A stretch of DNA of 64,000 bases from positions 38,002,356 through 38,066,355 of the forward strand of contig OV277870.1 of NCBI GenBank assembly GCA_922989275.2, written 5' to 3'. Numbering within the stretch: position 1 is the stretch's first letter; every line of letters begins with the position of its first letter. This document shows, piece after piece, positions 1 through 9,324 of the stretch. Both the position numbers and the translations under genes were made by a program. The notes beneath the pieces are model-generated. The model was not told where the DNA came from, made no database searches, and saw only the letters and a program-made list of their open reading frames with translations. The stretch comes from Gari tellinella. Taxonomy: Eukaryota > Mollusca > Bivalvia > Cardiida > Psammobiidae.

Positions 1-640
1 AGTAGATGATTGGTGTAAATATCATGACGTCACACACGGAACCTCGTTTTCACCCAGGGAATTGCAATCTCTAATTGTTATTACACTTGTGCAATAGTGT
101 ATATTATTCAGAGAGCATCAGTGTTCTCTAGCGAGACACTATTTCGTAAAGCTCATTCAATTATGCAGAGTATAAATACGCTTTTGCATGAAAACATGTC
201 CACTGACAAAGCTGAACAAAGAACGCATTGCATGCTTTACTCTTTGCTTGCAGGGTACTAGTATTATGTTTTTGCTTGCAAATATGCCTGCTGATCGCGA
301 CTTTACTGATTTTTACAAACTGTTTGACACTCGACTTTAGGTTTCTTTACTTAAAAAATGCATAAATTTTAAATTTAACAATTTTGCAGACGACAATTTT
401 GAAGCAGACGATATCACCGCAGGATAAGGGTGAATAGTTTCACCGCTATCATGTCAATAGTTTTGCTACGTCATGTGATTTCCAACCTGCATTTAGAGGT
501 CACCTGTATTGTATTACATGTGCGCTTCTTCAAAGAAAGGTCGCTTAGGGAAGAATTGAATGAATAGTGTTTTTCAACCTTGTGCAATAATATATGCTAA
601 TCAGACATCGGTATTTTTTCTATAGCGCAACTTTAACACT
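1..640. other. No gene seen; old repeat remnant at ~385-440
   Basis: Only a degraded piece of family G ('GCAGACGACAATTTTGAAG', ~388-406) is recognisable. Confidence 0.4.
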
Positions 641-641
641 A

Positions 642-887
642 CTGTAAAACAGGTATTTTTCGCGTCATGAATATTTCGCGTAATGCTATTTTGTATTAAT
701 TCGCGACATCATACAATATTTCTAGCAAGTGGTAGCTTGAAGCAGGATGAAAGTAAAGCAGAATGTGCCCTAAGGCACATTCTGCTTTATTTTCAACCTG
801 CTTTAAGAAGTCACATATTTTCAAAACTAGAGACATTCGCGAATTAACGCGTAAATTATATTCTCGCGAATAAAACCGGTTTTACAG
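642..887. mobile_element. TA-class MITE, CTGTAAAAC..GTTTTACAG ends, alpha hairpin
   Basis: The ends CTGTAAAAC and GTTTTACAG are flanked by TA (640-641, 888-889). Subterminal TTCGCG/CGCGAA stretches are inverted. The centre (735-806) is the alpha hairpin with apex GTGCC-CTAA-GGCAC, plus C-type flank 'TTTTCAAAACTAGAGAC'. The ends differ from every other alpha-bearing family here. Confidence 0.75.
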
Positions 888-1216
888 TATTTCAGAAAAG
901 GACAGACAATTATTTAGTTTTTTTAACGTTTTTGTATGAAAAGTGTTCACTATCTTTTGCAACTGTACATGTTAATGCATTATTAGCAGACAAAGCTTAG
1001 CAGAGTCGTAGTGTATACTTATTCAACGTTGCTTTAGATCACAATATGAATTGTTTAAGATAAACCTCAAAATCTAGGATATCTCTTGTAAGTCGAACGT
1101 TCCTATATTTGAAAGTTCGAACAGAGACAAAATTATTTTGTATGCAAACCAAAATTTAAAGCTAAAACTTAATTCAACTTTGAAATGGGTGGGATGAACT
1201 TACGTTTTAACTGGTA

Positions 1217-1408
1217 CAGTGGAGAATGTGTTATTCTTTCCCAATAAACGCGTTTACGCTAAAACTATTATTTGCAGTGCAAACAGTTTGAAGCCAAGAT
1301 AAACATGAATTATCCGAATTGTCCAAAAGTTGTACTTTTCTACGTTTTAGTGTTTTGCGTTTGCGAACGTTTGCGTTTAAACGGGAAAGAATAACAGATT
1401 CTCCACTG
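1217..1408. mobile_element. Family I MITE lacking the central hairpin
   Basis: CAGTGGAGAATG..ATTCTCCACTG ends with TA on both sides. It aligns with the copies at 4400 and 18625 but lacks the whole beta hairpin: the arm reads on to GAAGCCA and continues directly with AGATAAACATG. Confidence 0.8.
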
Positions 1409-1760
1409 TATATCGGAGCAATGTCATTCAATTTGACCCAAGCGAATTTTCGAGGCTTATAAAAAGTTATAAATCTTATAAAAGTTACGTTTAAACGTTC
1501 ACACAATCAATAATTAGGCATGGATATGTGTTGCTTGAGACTGCCTGTAGTTTTCAGTGTATTAATTTGATATCTGGAATGGCTTATTCCATTGTTTTGT
1601 CGGAATGTTTTATTTTTGATTTGGTGGGATATATTAAAGACTTTGTATGTTTGTCCATACGGCATAAAACTACATTTATCATGGCATAGGGTGAAGAAAC
1701 TGGTGGGAATTCACTGAACCTATACTTTGCTGGAAACCAATTGCAAAGTTTATGTATATC

Positions 1761-1838
1761 TTGCAAACCGTGTATACTCTGACAAGAGGGCTCCTCTTAA
1801 GGAGCCCTCTGGTCAGATTCTTCATTGTTTGTTTTACC
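1761..1838. repeat. Family H hairpin remnant
   Basis: GAGGGCTCCTCTTAAGGAGCCCTC palindromic centre with GCAAACCGTGTA and TTCTTCATTGTTTG shoulders. The outer ends are lost. Confidence 0.55.
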
Positions 1839-2182
1839 TTTTCCCTGTAACGTCTTTTTTTCTTTCTTTTTTTAAAAACCTGTCCTTGAAATCAACATAC
1901 CCTAACATTGTGGCATAGTCCATGTGAAAGTTCAGCATAAAACTGTTGAATACGGTAATCCGGGTTTACAAGTTGTATGTCATTGTACGTCGTAAAGACA
2001 TTGAGAATAAATCACCAAGGTGTCGGTCTTACATTAAATGAGCTCAAGATAAAGGGGAGTAAAATGAATATTGCCAACATGTTTCCTTTATATCTTCACG
2101 AAACCCTAAATTGTGACTACTCTTTGGAATCGTCGCAGCTATACGATTTTAACCCATCCACTGCCTTACGCCAAACTAATGG

Positions 2183-2262
2183 TTGTTTGCAAGCAGATTG
2201 GATCCTGATCAGACGTCGTGTTACGCGGAGTCTGATCAAGATCCAAACGGCTTGACACTCGT
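2183..2262. repeat. Beta hairpin remnant (family G)
   Basis: TTGGATCCTGATCAGACG..CGGAGTCTGATCAAGATCCAA fold-back with mismatches. Outer ends unclear. Confidence 0.5.
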
Positions 2263-2420
2263 TGCGATATTAATATACTCAACTTACATAAAACTTTTAA
2301 TTTTAGTATAAAAGATGACATTTGTTTAAAGCATAATTATGACGTCATGGCAATGAACTTTTTACACTAAGTTTTACAACATAGTACAGCTTTGGTCGAG
2401 ACACACGGGTCCAAAATTAT

Positions 2421-2596
2421 AAAGCGTTTCAGCTGAGTCTGAGATCGTTTTCAGGCACTTTGTCAGATTTGAGCTTTTGCTAGCAAACGCACAGCTCTTG
2501 ACTAATCAAATGCTTGAGAACCCTCTCCTGGCAAAAGCTTAAATCTGACCAATCAAATGCTCGAGAACGATCTCAGACTCGAATCAAACTCTTTAT
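2421..2596. mobile_element. Fold-back element O
   Basis: Arms AAAGCGTTTCAGCTGAGTCT and the complement near 2560-2596 pair. Inner arms carry CAGATTTGAGCTTTTGC and GCAAAAGCTTAAATCTG. Related copies: 5205, 31053 (half), 38268. Confidence 0.6.
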
Positions 2597-2775
2597 GTTG
2601 GTATTTGAAGTACTCAACTTACCTGGAGAGCTCTCATTCCATCATGATTTACAACTACTAATGATGCCATATTTGAGTTTTTAGTTATATAATACTGGCT
2701 TATGTATAAACTAATAAAGACCATACTACGCATCCTAAATAGTTCGTTTTTTTGTTACTTAACCATTCCCTTAAT

Positions 2776-2922
2776 ACATTCATCGCGACGAATACACTCG
2801 TCATTTAAAACTATACCTGCGAGGAGATACATTTGTTCTATGCAAACAGTACATAGCCTGATCAGAAGAATCCTGAAGGAGCCCTTCGACCAGAGTCTGC
2901 GCTTTGTCATTTTGAAATACAG
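2776..2922. repeat. Degenerate family H copy
   Basis: It keeps CGCGACGAATACACTCGTCA-type left flank upstream and a mismatched GCCTGATCAGAAG..CGACCAGAGTCTGC hairpin. It abuts the A element at 2925. Confidence 0.45.
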
Positions 2923-2924
2923 TA

Positions 2925-3373
2925 CAGTAGAACCTCTCTATTAAGACCACTAAAATGTGTCAAATATTGGTCGTTTAACTCTTTGAACCCTAATCCCGCA
3001 TATAGGCGTGCTTTTCAAACAGTGTACATGTGAATAGTACACTTGTCCTATGCAAACAGTGAAGACCCAGATCAGAGGGCTCCGAAAGGAGCCCTCTGAT
3101 CAGGGTCTTCACTGTTTGTCATAATGTCAAACATTGACAAAAACAACCCTTAAAAGTCATAAATGGACTAGACTAAAATGGAAACTGGAATTGTCCATTT
3201 AAAGTTTCAGGGAGGAAAGAGTTAAGACAGATGACTGCTTAAAACAATGTGAAAGTGAAACAGAAAGCTCCTACAGGAGCTTTCTGTTTCACTTTCACAT
3301 TGCGTTAAGCTGTCACCTGTCTTTTATACAGACAATGAGCCTTCTGTTTAGTGGTCGTAATAGAGAGGTACTG
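2925..3373. mobile_element. Family A MITE interrupted by an H element
   Basis: The left end CAGTAGAACCTCTCTATTA sits after TA; the right end is TAATAGAGAGGTACTG. The alpha-like hairpin (3245-3305, GAAAGCTCC-TACA-GGAGCTTTC) is intact. A complete H element sits at 2975-3225, so A is the older insertion. Confidence 0.75.
2975..3225. mobile_element. Family H MITE nested in family A
   Basis: TTAACTCTTTGAACCC..GGAAAGAGTTAA ends form a 10-bp perfect inverted repeat including TTAA. The central hairpin is GAAGACCCAGATCAGAGGGC and its complement, apex GCTCC-GAAA-GGAGC. Confidence 0.75.
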
Positions 3374-3543
3374 TTTATTGTAAAAATCATCGTTAATGGT
3401 TAAAAGGACGTTTTGTTTAAAACGGTAATTGTCAATTTAAATTTCAGGGGTGAACAATTTAACATTAGCATGTTATCACGTGACCATACATCAGTAGGTA
3501 TGGATATTTGGCGTGTGGTACTGAATGTTGCCTTTTTACACCT

Positions 3544-3748
3544 TTAACCCTTTCACTGCATTTGGTGCGAAAAGGCGCTTTTGAAAACAGTTTGGATCCT
3601 GATTAGACACCGCGTTATGCGAGATCTGATCAGGATCTTAACTGATTGACACACGTTTCGAAATATCGCCCTTTATACTGCCTGAAATGTAACTTAAACG
3701 ATATGGCGGACAACTATATCGAAGCAGACTACATGGCGGTGAAAGAGT
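3544..3748. mobile_element. Family G MITE
   Basis: TTAACCCTTTCACTGC..GGCGGTGAAAGAG ends. The beta hairpin is partly decayed (3588-3652). Inner 'GAAGCAGAC' flank is typical of G. Confidence 0.6.
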
Positions 3749-3794
3749 GAAACACTCACGATAAACTTTGCGATGAAAGAGCAATGGACAAGAT

Positions 3795-3877
3795 CGTAGA
3801 CCATATTGAAAATTGGCTTTTGACACCAAATGTGTAATCCGCATGAAATAAAATCTTTATTATTATTATTATTTTCA
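3795..3877 (+). repeat. Retroelement 3' tail with ATT microsatellite
   Basis: CCATATTGAAAATTGG..CGCATGAAATAAAATC followed by (TTA)n. The same tail occurs inverted at 25753-25842. Two copies ending in the same microsatellite suggest a non-LTR (RTE/CR1-like) or SINE 3' end. Class is inference. Confidence 0.5.
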
Positions 3878-4169
3878 TTGTTATTATAAGATGGGAGAAA
3901 CTTCATTTTGACTTGTCCTTGCCAGGGATTTTGCTGCAACAATGAAAAGAAAACGAGTTTAAACATGCAGATATATTTATTTGTTGATTTTACATTTTTG
4001 TATATATAGATAATATTTCATCTCCAGTCGTTCCAGTATGGTAGTAGGTAATATGGCCTATACGGCTCCGACATCAGCTAAAAATAGAAACAGAGGTTTG
4101 ATAGAGAACTATAGTCTAACCTTGATCACTCGAACTCGCTTAATCGAACTTACCCGCAGGTCAAAGTTC

Positions 4170-4385
4170 ACCAATTCATGCATCGATAATGCAGTGAACT
4201 CTCCCTATGTGCTTGCTGGAAGATTTCATTATAGATATACAATGTCGATCTAGAGATACTGCATTATGTGTTCATAGAGCAGAATAATTATTTCATATAA
4301 AGTAGTAAACAGTGTAGACCCTGATGAGACGCCGCATAACGAGGCGTCTCATCAGGGTCTACACTGTTTACAAATGTCTACTTTA
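4170..4385. mobile_element. Family L MITE (partly decayed ends)
   Basis: GCAGTGAACTCTCCCTATG..TTCATTATAGATATACA flank and a beta-type hairpin (4312-4372) with GATGAGACGCCGC arms match the intact L at 31306. Confidence 0.6.
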
Positions 4386-4399
4386 GAAGACACTAGTTA

Positions 4400-4646
4400 C
4401 AGTGGAGAATATGTTATTCTTTCCCAAATAAACGCGTTTACGCTAAAACTATTATTTGCAGTGCAAACAGTTTGGAGCCAGATCAGACGCAGGGTAACCC
4501 GGCGTCTGATCAGGCTCCAAACTGTTTGCCACAAAGATAAACATGAATTATCAGAATTGACCAAAGTTGTACTTTTCTACGTTTTAGTGCTTTGCGTTTG
4601 CGTACGTTTTGCGTTTAAACGGGAAAGAATAACAGATTCTCCACTG
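4400..4646. mobile_element. Family I MITE with beta hairpin
   Basis: CAGTGGAGAATATG..GATTCTCCACTG ends with TA on both sides. Hairpin at 4462-4530 (TTTGGAGCCAGATCAGACGC arm). Confidence 0.8.
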
Positions 4647-4712
4647 TAAATAGTGAAAGGCTCAGTCGCGTCTTAGCTTTGAAATGTGGACATAACATGT
4701 TAATAATAAGTC

Positions 4713-4962
4713 TAACCCTTTCACTATCAATGACGCCAAAAGTCGCGTTAGCAAACAGTTCGGATCCTGATCAGACGCCACGTTACGCGGCAACTAAACT
4801 GGATCAAATCAGTGAAACTGACACTTGTTCTGAAATTTCTTCAGTCATACTGCCTTAAATTTTACTATGAAACGATATTGCAGACAACAATATTGAAGCA
4901 GACGACAATAAGGCGAAGAAAAGGTAAAATTCCCGCGATAAATTTGACCATGAAAGGGTTAA
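4713..4962. mobile_element. Family G MITE
   Basis: TAACCCTTTCACTATC left and GAAAGGGTTAA right ends. The beta hairpin is damaged on its right arm. Inner 'ATATTGCAGACAACAATATT' small palindrome. Confidence 0.65.
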
Positions 4963-4990
4963 ACATATTAATTTTTTCCAGTATTACATA

Positions 4991-5183
4991 CAGTAGAACT
5001 TCGATATCTCGAACTATGTTTTGTCGAACATACTCGTATTTCGAAGTTAAAACGTGGCTAAGCCACGTTTTAACTTTGAAATATGGGTATGTTCGACTTA
5101 GCCGAGCATGAAATAATGCAGTTCATATGTCGAACTTTCGAATAGTTTGAGTTAAACGAGTTCGAGATATCGAAGTTCGACTG
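4991..5183. mobile_element. Family K MITE (pogo-like ends)
   Basis: CAGTAGAACTTCGATATCTC and its complement near 5160-5183 are flanked by TA. The centre is a long palindrome, GTTAAAACGTGGCTAAGCC.., shared with the copy at 59119. Confidence 0.8.
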
Positions 5184-5204
5184 TATATACATAATGCCAA
5201 GGCA

Positions 5205-5275
5205 AAAAATCTGACCAATCAAATGCTTGAGAACGATTTCAGACTCAAATCAAACGCTTTATAAGCATGGATCCA
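5205..5275. repeat. Half of fold-back element O
   Basis: AATCTGACCAATCAAATGC..AAACGCTTTATAAGC matches the right arm of O; the left arm is absent. Confidence 0.5.
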
Positions 5276-5411
5276 GATCGGGAAGCAAACTACATTTCAA
5301 CAGACGGGAGTATTAAGATTTCTTGAATTTGAAAAAAGCATAAATCATAATTTGATAAATTGTGCTGACGCCATTACGACCTATGATGTTAAACATTGAT
5401 TCCAAATTACC

Positions 5412-5854
5412 TTAGCCATAATGGTGATAGGGGCAACATATTCGGTAGCAATGTCCTTTCCTGCAGCCGCACATTCCCCTTATTCTTCCTTTCATGCAAT
5501 ATTTACTGCAGTAACATCGGCCCATACCCATTCCATGCATTCCCATTCCCATTCCCATCCCGCCCATTCTGCCCATTCCCATCCCGCCCATGCCCATTCT
5601 GCCCATTCCCATCCCGCCCATGCCCATTCCTCCCATACTGCCCATTCCCATTCCCATTCCTCCCATATGCCCCATGCCACCCATTCCACCCATTCCACCC
5701 ATTCCCATACCGCCCATGCCCATTCCATGCCCCATTCCATGCCCCATTCCATGTCCCATTCCCATTCCTCTCATCATGCCCCCGCCCATGCCCATTCGAC
5801 TCATTCCCATCATGGTGTCATAATAACCAGTTGCTCTCATAGGATAGTTCAACC
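5412..5854 (-). CDS. Exon 2 of secreted Gly/Met/His-rich protein with 8-cysteine tail
   Basis: The exon opens after a good acceptor (pyrimidine-rich stretch ending ATTGTAG, minus strand, 5855-5857) in the phase left by exon 1. It ends at TAA (5414-5412), directly followed by AAG|GTAATT, so a 3' UTR intron is possible. The spliced precursor is 160 aa. Residues ~15-30 are Tyr/Thr-containing. Residues ~30-125 are a low-complexity run of Met-Gly, Gly-Gly-Met and His-Gly-Met units, encoded by imperfect GGAATG-type hexamers. Residues 126-160 are basic, with eight cysteines spaced C-x-C-x3-C-x8-C-x-C-x4-C-x3-C-C, then a Tyr/His end. By analogy with mollusc Gly-rich extracellular proteins it could be a shell-matrix, byssal or host-defence peptide. 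The Met/His runs could bind metal. These roles are inference. All frames are open here because the repeat unit is six bases, but only this frame has the signal exon and the Cys tail. Confidence 0.75.
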
Positions 5855-5905
5855 CTACAATAAAACAAAAATTATTCATTGAGACCTCTCTCAATCGGGC
5901 GAATA

Positions 5906-6109
5906 TTAACCCTTAGCCCGCCAAATAAATTGTCGTCTGCTATATTTCTCGTCTGCTTCAAGTTTCAAAGTTGCTCAAAATTGCTGAAAATGTTGTCCGA
6001 GTGTCAAACAGCTTGGATCCGGATGAGACGCCGAGTTACTCGGCGTCTCATCCGGATCCAAGCTGTTTGCATATGGAGCTATATTCGTGAGTGGCAGGCT
6101 AAGTGTTAA
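5906..6109. mobile_element. Family E MITE, copy 1
   Basis: TTAACCCTTAGCCCGCCA..GGCAGGCTAAGTGTTAA. Beta-type hairpin CAGCTTGGATCCGGATGAGA with apex CGCCGAGTTACTCGGCG. Nearly identical to 16183-16396. Confidence 0.85.
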
Positions 6110-6424
6110 ACGATAAGTTCAGCCTGTATACTAGTCGGTAGCAGGCGGCAGCTTAAAGACATCTCCTGACGACCTTTTGGTCATAACGCCTTGCCAGACA
6201 ATTTCCTTGCAAAACGCATGAGTCTTGTGGACATGTCGGTAGCAAAGAACCGTTGAAGCCTCTCATGTGAGACCCGACCTTTATATTTGATAGTTAGGTT
6301 AGAAATAACCATTGAAAAGCACTATACAGAGCATGAGTATAATCTGGGCCTCACCAGGTAAACTGAGATTGGTATGTACGTGCTGCAAGCGTTGACAGTT
6401 ACATTCACACCTATCAAGAACAAT

Positions 6425-6435
6425 GGGGGGGGGGG
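6425..6435 (+). repeat. Poly-G run (11 G)
   Basis: Eleven consecutive G on the plus strand. The surrounding 6110-6480 shows nothing else recognisable. Confidence 0.8.
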
Positions 6436-6486
6436 CTCCATCAATGGACTGAGGAGGAAAAGTCTTGGTCAAATTTATCGTGAGAT

Positions 6487-6620
6487 TTTCCCCCCTTCAC
6501 CGCCTTTTCCATTTGTTTTGAAATAACGTCAGTTTTACTGCCTTAAAACTAACTTTGAAACCATATTTTCAGACGACGATATTGAAACAGACGACAATAT
6601 GGCGGTGAAGGGGTAAAACT
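6487..6620. mobile_element. Family G relic without hairpin
   Basis: CCCCCTTCACCGCC..GGCGGTGAAGGGGTAA ends face each other. Interior has the G-type 'CAGACGACGATATTGAAAC' but no beta hairpin. Confidence 0.5.
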
Positions 6621-6810
6621 CACGATAAATTTGACTATAAAATGACTCAGTCGAATTTATTGATACAATGTCCTGCAAAAGGCTTTGCCACGTGCTGAAT
6701 TTGAAATACGGGTATGTTCGACAAACGCGAACTCTAGTAACGGAAATTCAACTGAAGAACAACGGGTTATCAAAATTTGAACAAGGCCGAGCTATCGATA
6801 TTCGGCAGTA

Positions 6811-6987
6811 CAGTGCCCCCTCTCTACAACAAAAACGGATTTACCTCGTTGTTCGGAGGCAGTCGTTATAGTGAGAGAAATTGGCTTACATTTGCAAACA
6901 GCTTGAATCCAGAACAGACGCCGCAAACCGCGGCGTCTGATCTGGATTCAAGCTTTTTGTCACTCATGTCTTCCGCAAAATGTCCAA
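6811..6987. mobile_element. Family F MITE, truncated by family A
   Basis: TA + CAGTGCCCCCTCTCTACAAC left end and a beta hairpin (AGCTTGAATCCAGAACAGAC arm). The right half is missing where the A element begins. Confidence 0.65.
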
Positions 6988-6989
6988 TA

Positions 6990-7195
6990 CAGTAAAACCT
7001 CGCTATTACGACCACTAAAACCAAGGCTTATTGATTGCATAATAGAGAGGTGGCAGCTAAAAGCAAGATGACAGTGAAACAGAAAGCTCCTAAAGGAGCT
7101 TTCTGTTTCACTGTCATCTTGCTTTAAGCGGTCACCTAATGTAAACACCCTAATAATTAACATAATTTAGTGGTCGTAATAGAGAGGTTTTACTG
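6990..7195. mobile_element. Family A MITE
   Basis: CAGTAAAACCTCGCTATTAC..TAGAGAGGTTTTACTG with TA on both sides. Alpha-like hairpin GTGAAACAGAAAGCTCC-TAAA-GGAGC.., 7064-7128. Confidence 0.85.
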
Positions 7196-7574
7196 TATAC
7201 ACAAATAACAAATGCACCGAAAGTTAAACAAACAAACAACAACAAAACCGCATTTTTCATAACATTTCTCTCTATTTCCTTCCTCCATAGGTTCACCTTT
7301 TTACGCATTGAAGTAATTTTAATAAGTTCTTCCACTGAAGAAAATTGTTTTTTATTTTATACAGTAAAATATGAATATTTGTATCATATTTAATGATATG
7401 CGGACGTTCTTCAATTAATCCATTGACACCTGAAAATGCAAAGGGATGATCCCAGTTTCCAATGAATTCAGATCATTCACTGCCTTACCCTAGAATACAA
7501 GAGTTATTTGCAAACAGTTGAACCTGATCAGATGCCGCGTTACGCTGGTTATGATCATGATCTAAATTATATCT

Positions 7575-7877
7575 ACAAGGCTCCCCACAACGTCCCTAAA
7601 CAAGACATGTATGCCCAACCTTTTCACGACTGCAATATCGTCTGCTTACTATTTGTCGTGTGCTGGTTTTTTCTCAAATGCACACATTTGACATTTTGAC
7701 AGAAAAACCCCAAAATAGTGACTAGTGACAAACAGCTTGAATCCAGATCAGACGCGTCTGGTCTGGATTCAAGCTGTTTGCAAATGTAAGGCAATTTCCC
7801 TCTCTATAACAACTCCAACCGAACAACACACACACGCTTTGTCTCCCATTGGATGTTGTTGTAGAGTGGGAACATTG
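7575..7877. mobile_element. Family F MITE, inverted copy
   Basis: Reverse-oriented F: GCAATATCGTCTGCTTA.. left, hairpin CAGCTTGAATCCAGATCAGA with shortened apex (GACGCGTC), right end ..GTGGGAACATTG. Its TA (7878-7879) is shared with the next F copy. Confidence 0.65.
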
Positions 7878-7879
7878 TA

Positions 7880-8236
7880 CAGCGCTCCCTCCTTACAACG
7901 ACAACCAATGGGAGACACTGGTTGTGTGCGTTGTACGGAGGGAGTCGTTATAGAGAGGGAAAATGGTTAACATTTACCAACAGCTTGAATCCAGATCAGA
8001 CGCCGCGTTACGCGGCGTCTGATCTGGATTCAAGCTGTTTGTCACTCATCATTAAGTATTTTTCTGTCAAAATGTCGAATATGTAATTTTTAGAAAAACA
8101 GCAGACGACAACGTTAAGCAGACGACATTACAGCAGTCAATGCGTTAGACATAATTGTCCTGTTAGGGAACTGCGACAGACGTCGTTGTAAGGAGGGAAT
8201 CGTTGTTGGGAGGGCCGTTGTAGAGAGGGAACACTG
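7880..8236. mobile_element. Family F MITE, full copy
   Basis: CAGCGCTCCCTCCTTACAAC..GAGAGGGAACACTG between TAs. Beta hairpin at 7981-8041 with CCGCG-TTA-CGCGG apex. This is the reference copy for the family. Confidence 0.8.
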
Positions 8237-8763
8237 TACCACTAAATCTTTTGTCTAAAAACCGCCAACAACTCTGACCAGGCTCTAAACATTTTGACAC
8301 TCATACGTTCAACACGACATTATATCTATACTTTAGTCAATTTCCCTCGAAGTTAAATTTGAGAAATAATTTAGATCTAGCAAATGAAAAGTGTTGAAAG
8401 CATATTCCGGGCATGGTAGTGAATGTAGATGTTTGTTTGTTTTGTTTGACTTTGTTGGTGTTTTTAAACCGAAGCAAACCCCTAAATTGGCTACTAAAGC
8501 AATACTAAGTTATTATTCAGTATAACTAAATGACCACACGCATATGGATATTGTTATTTATATAGCAACATGATAATCAAATCGTTTTGAAAAGTGCATC
8601 AGAAAACATCAGAAAACAATCAACTGATTTGGCTTCTTTTTTGGTTAATTAGTTTGAACGCCATATTCACATTCTTGTATACATGTATTCTAAATGGTTA
8701 TTTTTATCAACAATGAAATGCAGGGTAACTGGATACCAGTATAAGTATGAAACTGGCTATGGA

Positions 8764-8826
8764 GTATAGGATTTACAAACTATGCAGAATTTGTAAGGAG
8801 TCCTCTGATCAGAGTCTGCACTATGT
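8764..8826. repeat. Degraded family H fragment
   Basis: AGGAGTCCTCTGATCAGAGTCTGCACT matches the right arm of the H hairpin. Confidence 0.4.
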
Positions 8827-9018
8827 CATGTACAAATGTACTTATATTTTTCTGAAATATTTTCCAAAATCAGTTCTTTAATCAGCATTAATTTATAAAC
8901 TTGTCTTTTAACCGTGGACTAGTCCAAATGCAAACGTTCCGCACAAAAAGGTTATAACAACACAGACACACATAGAATAAATCAATAAATTGCTTTATTG
9001 TAATAATCCTACCTCTAT

Positions 9019-9076
9019 GGGCCTTTATCAAAGAAAAGCACATACAAATACTCGTGGTTTTCTTTGATAAAGGCCC
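9019..9076. repeat. Perfect 19-bp hairpin with ~20-nt loop
   Basis: GGGCCTTTATCAAAGAAAA (9019-9037) pairs exactly with 9058-9076. No other copy was noticed in the window. It lies in the intron of the Gly/Met/Cys gene, ~110 bp from exon 1. Confidence 0.7.
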
Positions 9077-9186
9077 TTACAGGTCAAACTATTAGAATTG
9101 AGCATTTTAAATTTAGAATTTTATACTATTTTAATTCAGTATTTGGGAATATTATTATGTTAATTACAAAATAGAAATAGACTTAC

Positions 9187-9226
9187 CTATGGCTAGGCAA
9201 CACAGCAGGATAATGTGTAGCTTCAT
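9187..9226 (-). CDS. Exon 1 of secreted Gly/Met-rich, Cys-tailed protein (signal peptide)
   Basis: This short first coding exon gives Met-Lys-Leu-His followed by a hydrophobic Ile-Ile-Leu-Leu-Cys-Cys-Leu-Ala-Ile stretch, a compact signal peptide. The ATG is preceded by GCCACC, a strong initiation context. After 13 codons plus one base comes GTAAGT (9186-9181, minus strand), a consensus donor. The leftover G joins the GG that opens the exon at 5854, giving Gly14 and then Leu-Asn-Tyr-Pro. An Ala-Ile-Gly cleavage site there is plausible, so the mature protein would start near residue 15. Matching phase, signal-like sequence, donor and TATA box 46-53 bp upstream of the ATG all agree. No family was recognised. 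The exon pairing is inferred from sequence and has not been tested with RNA. Confidence 0.75.
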
Positions 9227-9271
9227 GGTGGCTTGTCCTGGCAATGGTACTAGACAGTCGTATCTACGGCC

Positions 9272-9279
9272 CTTATATA
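9272..9279 (-). promoter_or_regulatory. TATA box of the Gly/Met/Cys gene
   Basis: On the minus strand TATATAAG lies 46-53 bp upstream of the ATG at 9226. Initiation about 30 bp downstream would give a 5' UTR of only ~20-25 nt. A short leader, strong TATA and ideal start context suggest a highly expressed secretory product. The immediate upstream sequence is a family A transposon from 9325. Confidence 0.6.
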
Positions 9280-9324
9280 CAATGCCAGCCCGCAATCACC
9301 GAGCCCAAACCTACTTGCATATTG

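Larger units (their letters stand above)
5855..9186 (-). other. 3.3-kb intron of the Gly/Met/Cys gene
   Basis: GTAAGT at the 9186 side and TTGTAG at the 5855 side bound this intron. It holds elements E, G, F, A, two tail-to-tail F copies, an H remnant and a small perfect hairpin, listed separately. The stretch 8311-9018 has only degraded remnants. Confidence 0.65.

Noticed and set aside
4374..4649. ORFs overlapping family I copies (also 1231-1506 and 18634-18888)
   Set aside because: The similar peptides come from repeated MITE sequence; they encode no transposase motif and span the hairpin.
5421..5882. Plus-strand ORF rich in His/Ser (and other frames rich in Pro/Ile or Trp/Glu) over the hexamer repeat
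   Set aside because: All are shadows of the period-6 repeat; they lack the signal exon, splice acceptor and Cys-rich tail that fit the minus-strand gene.
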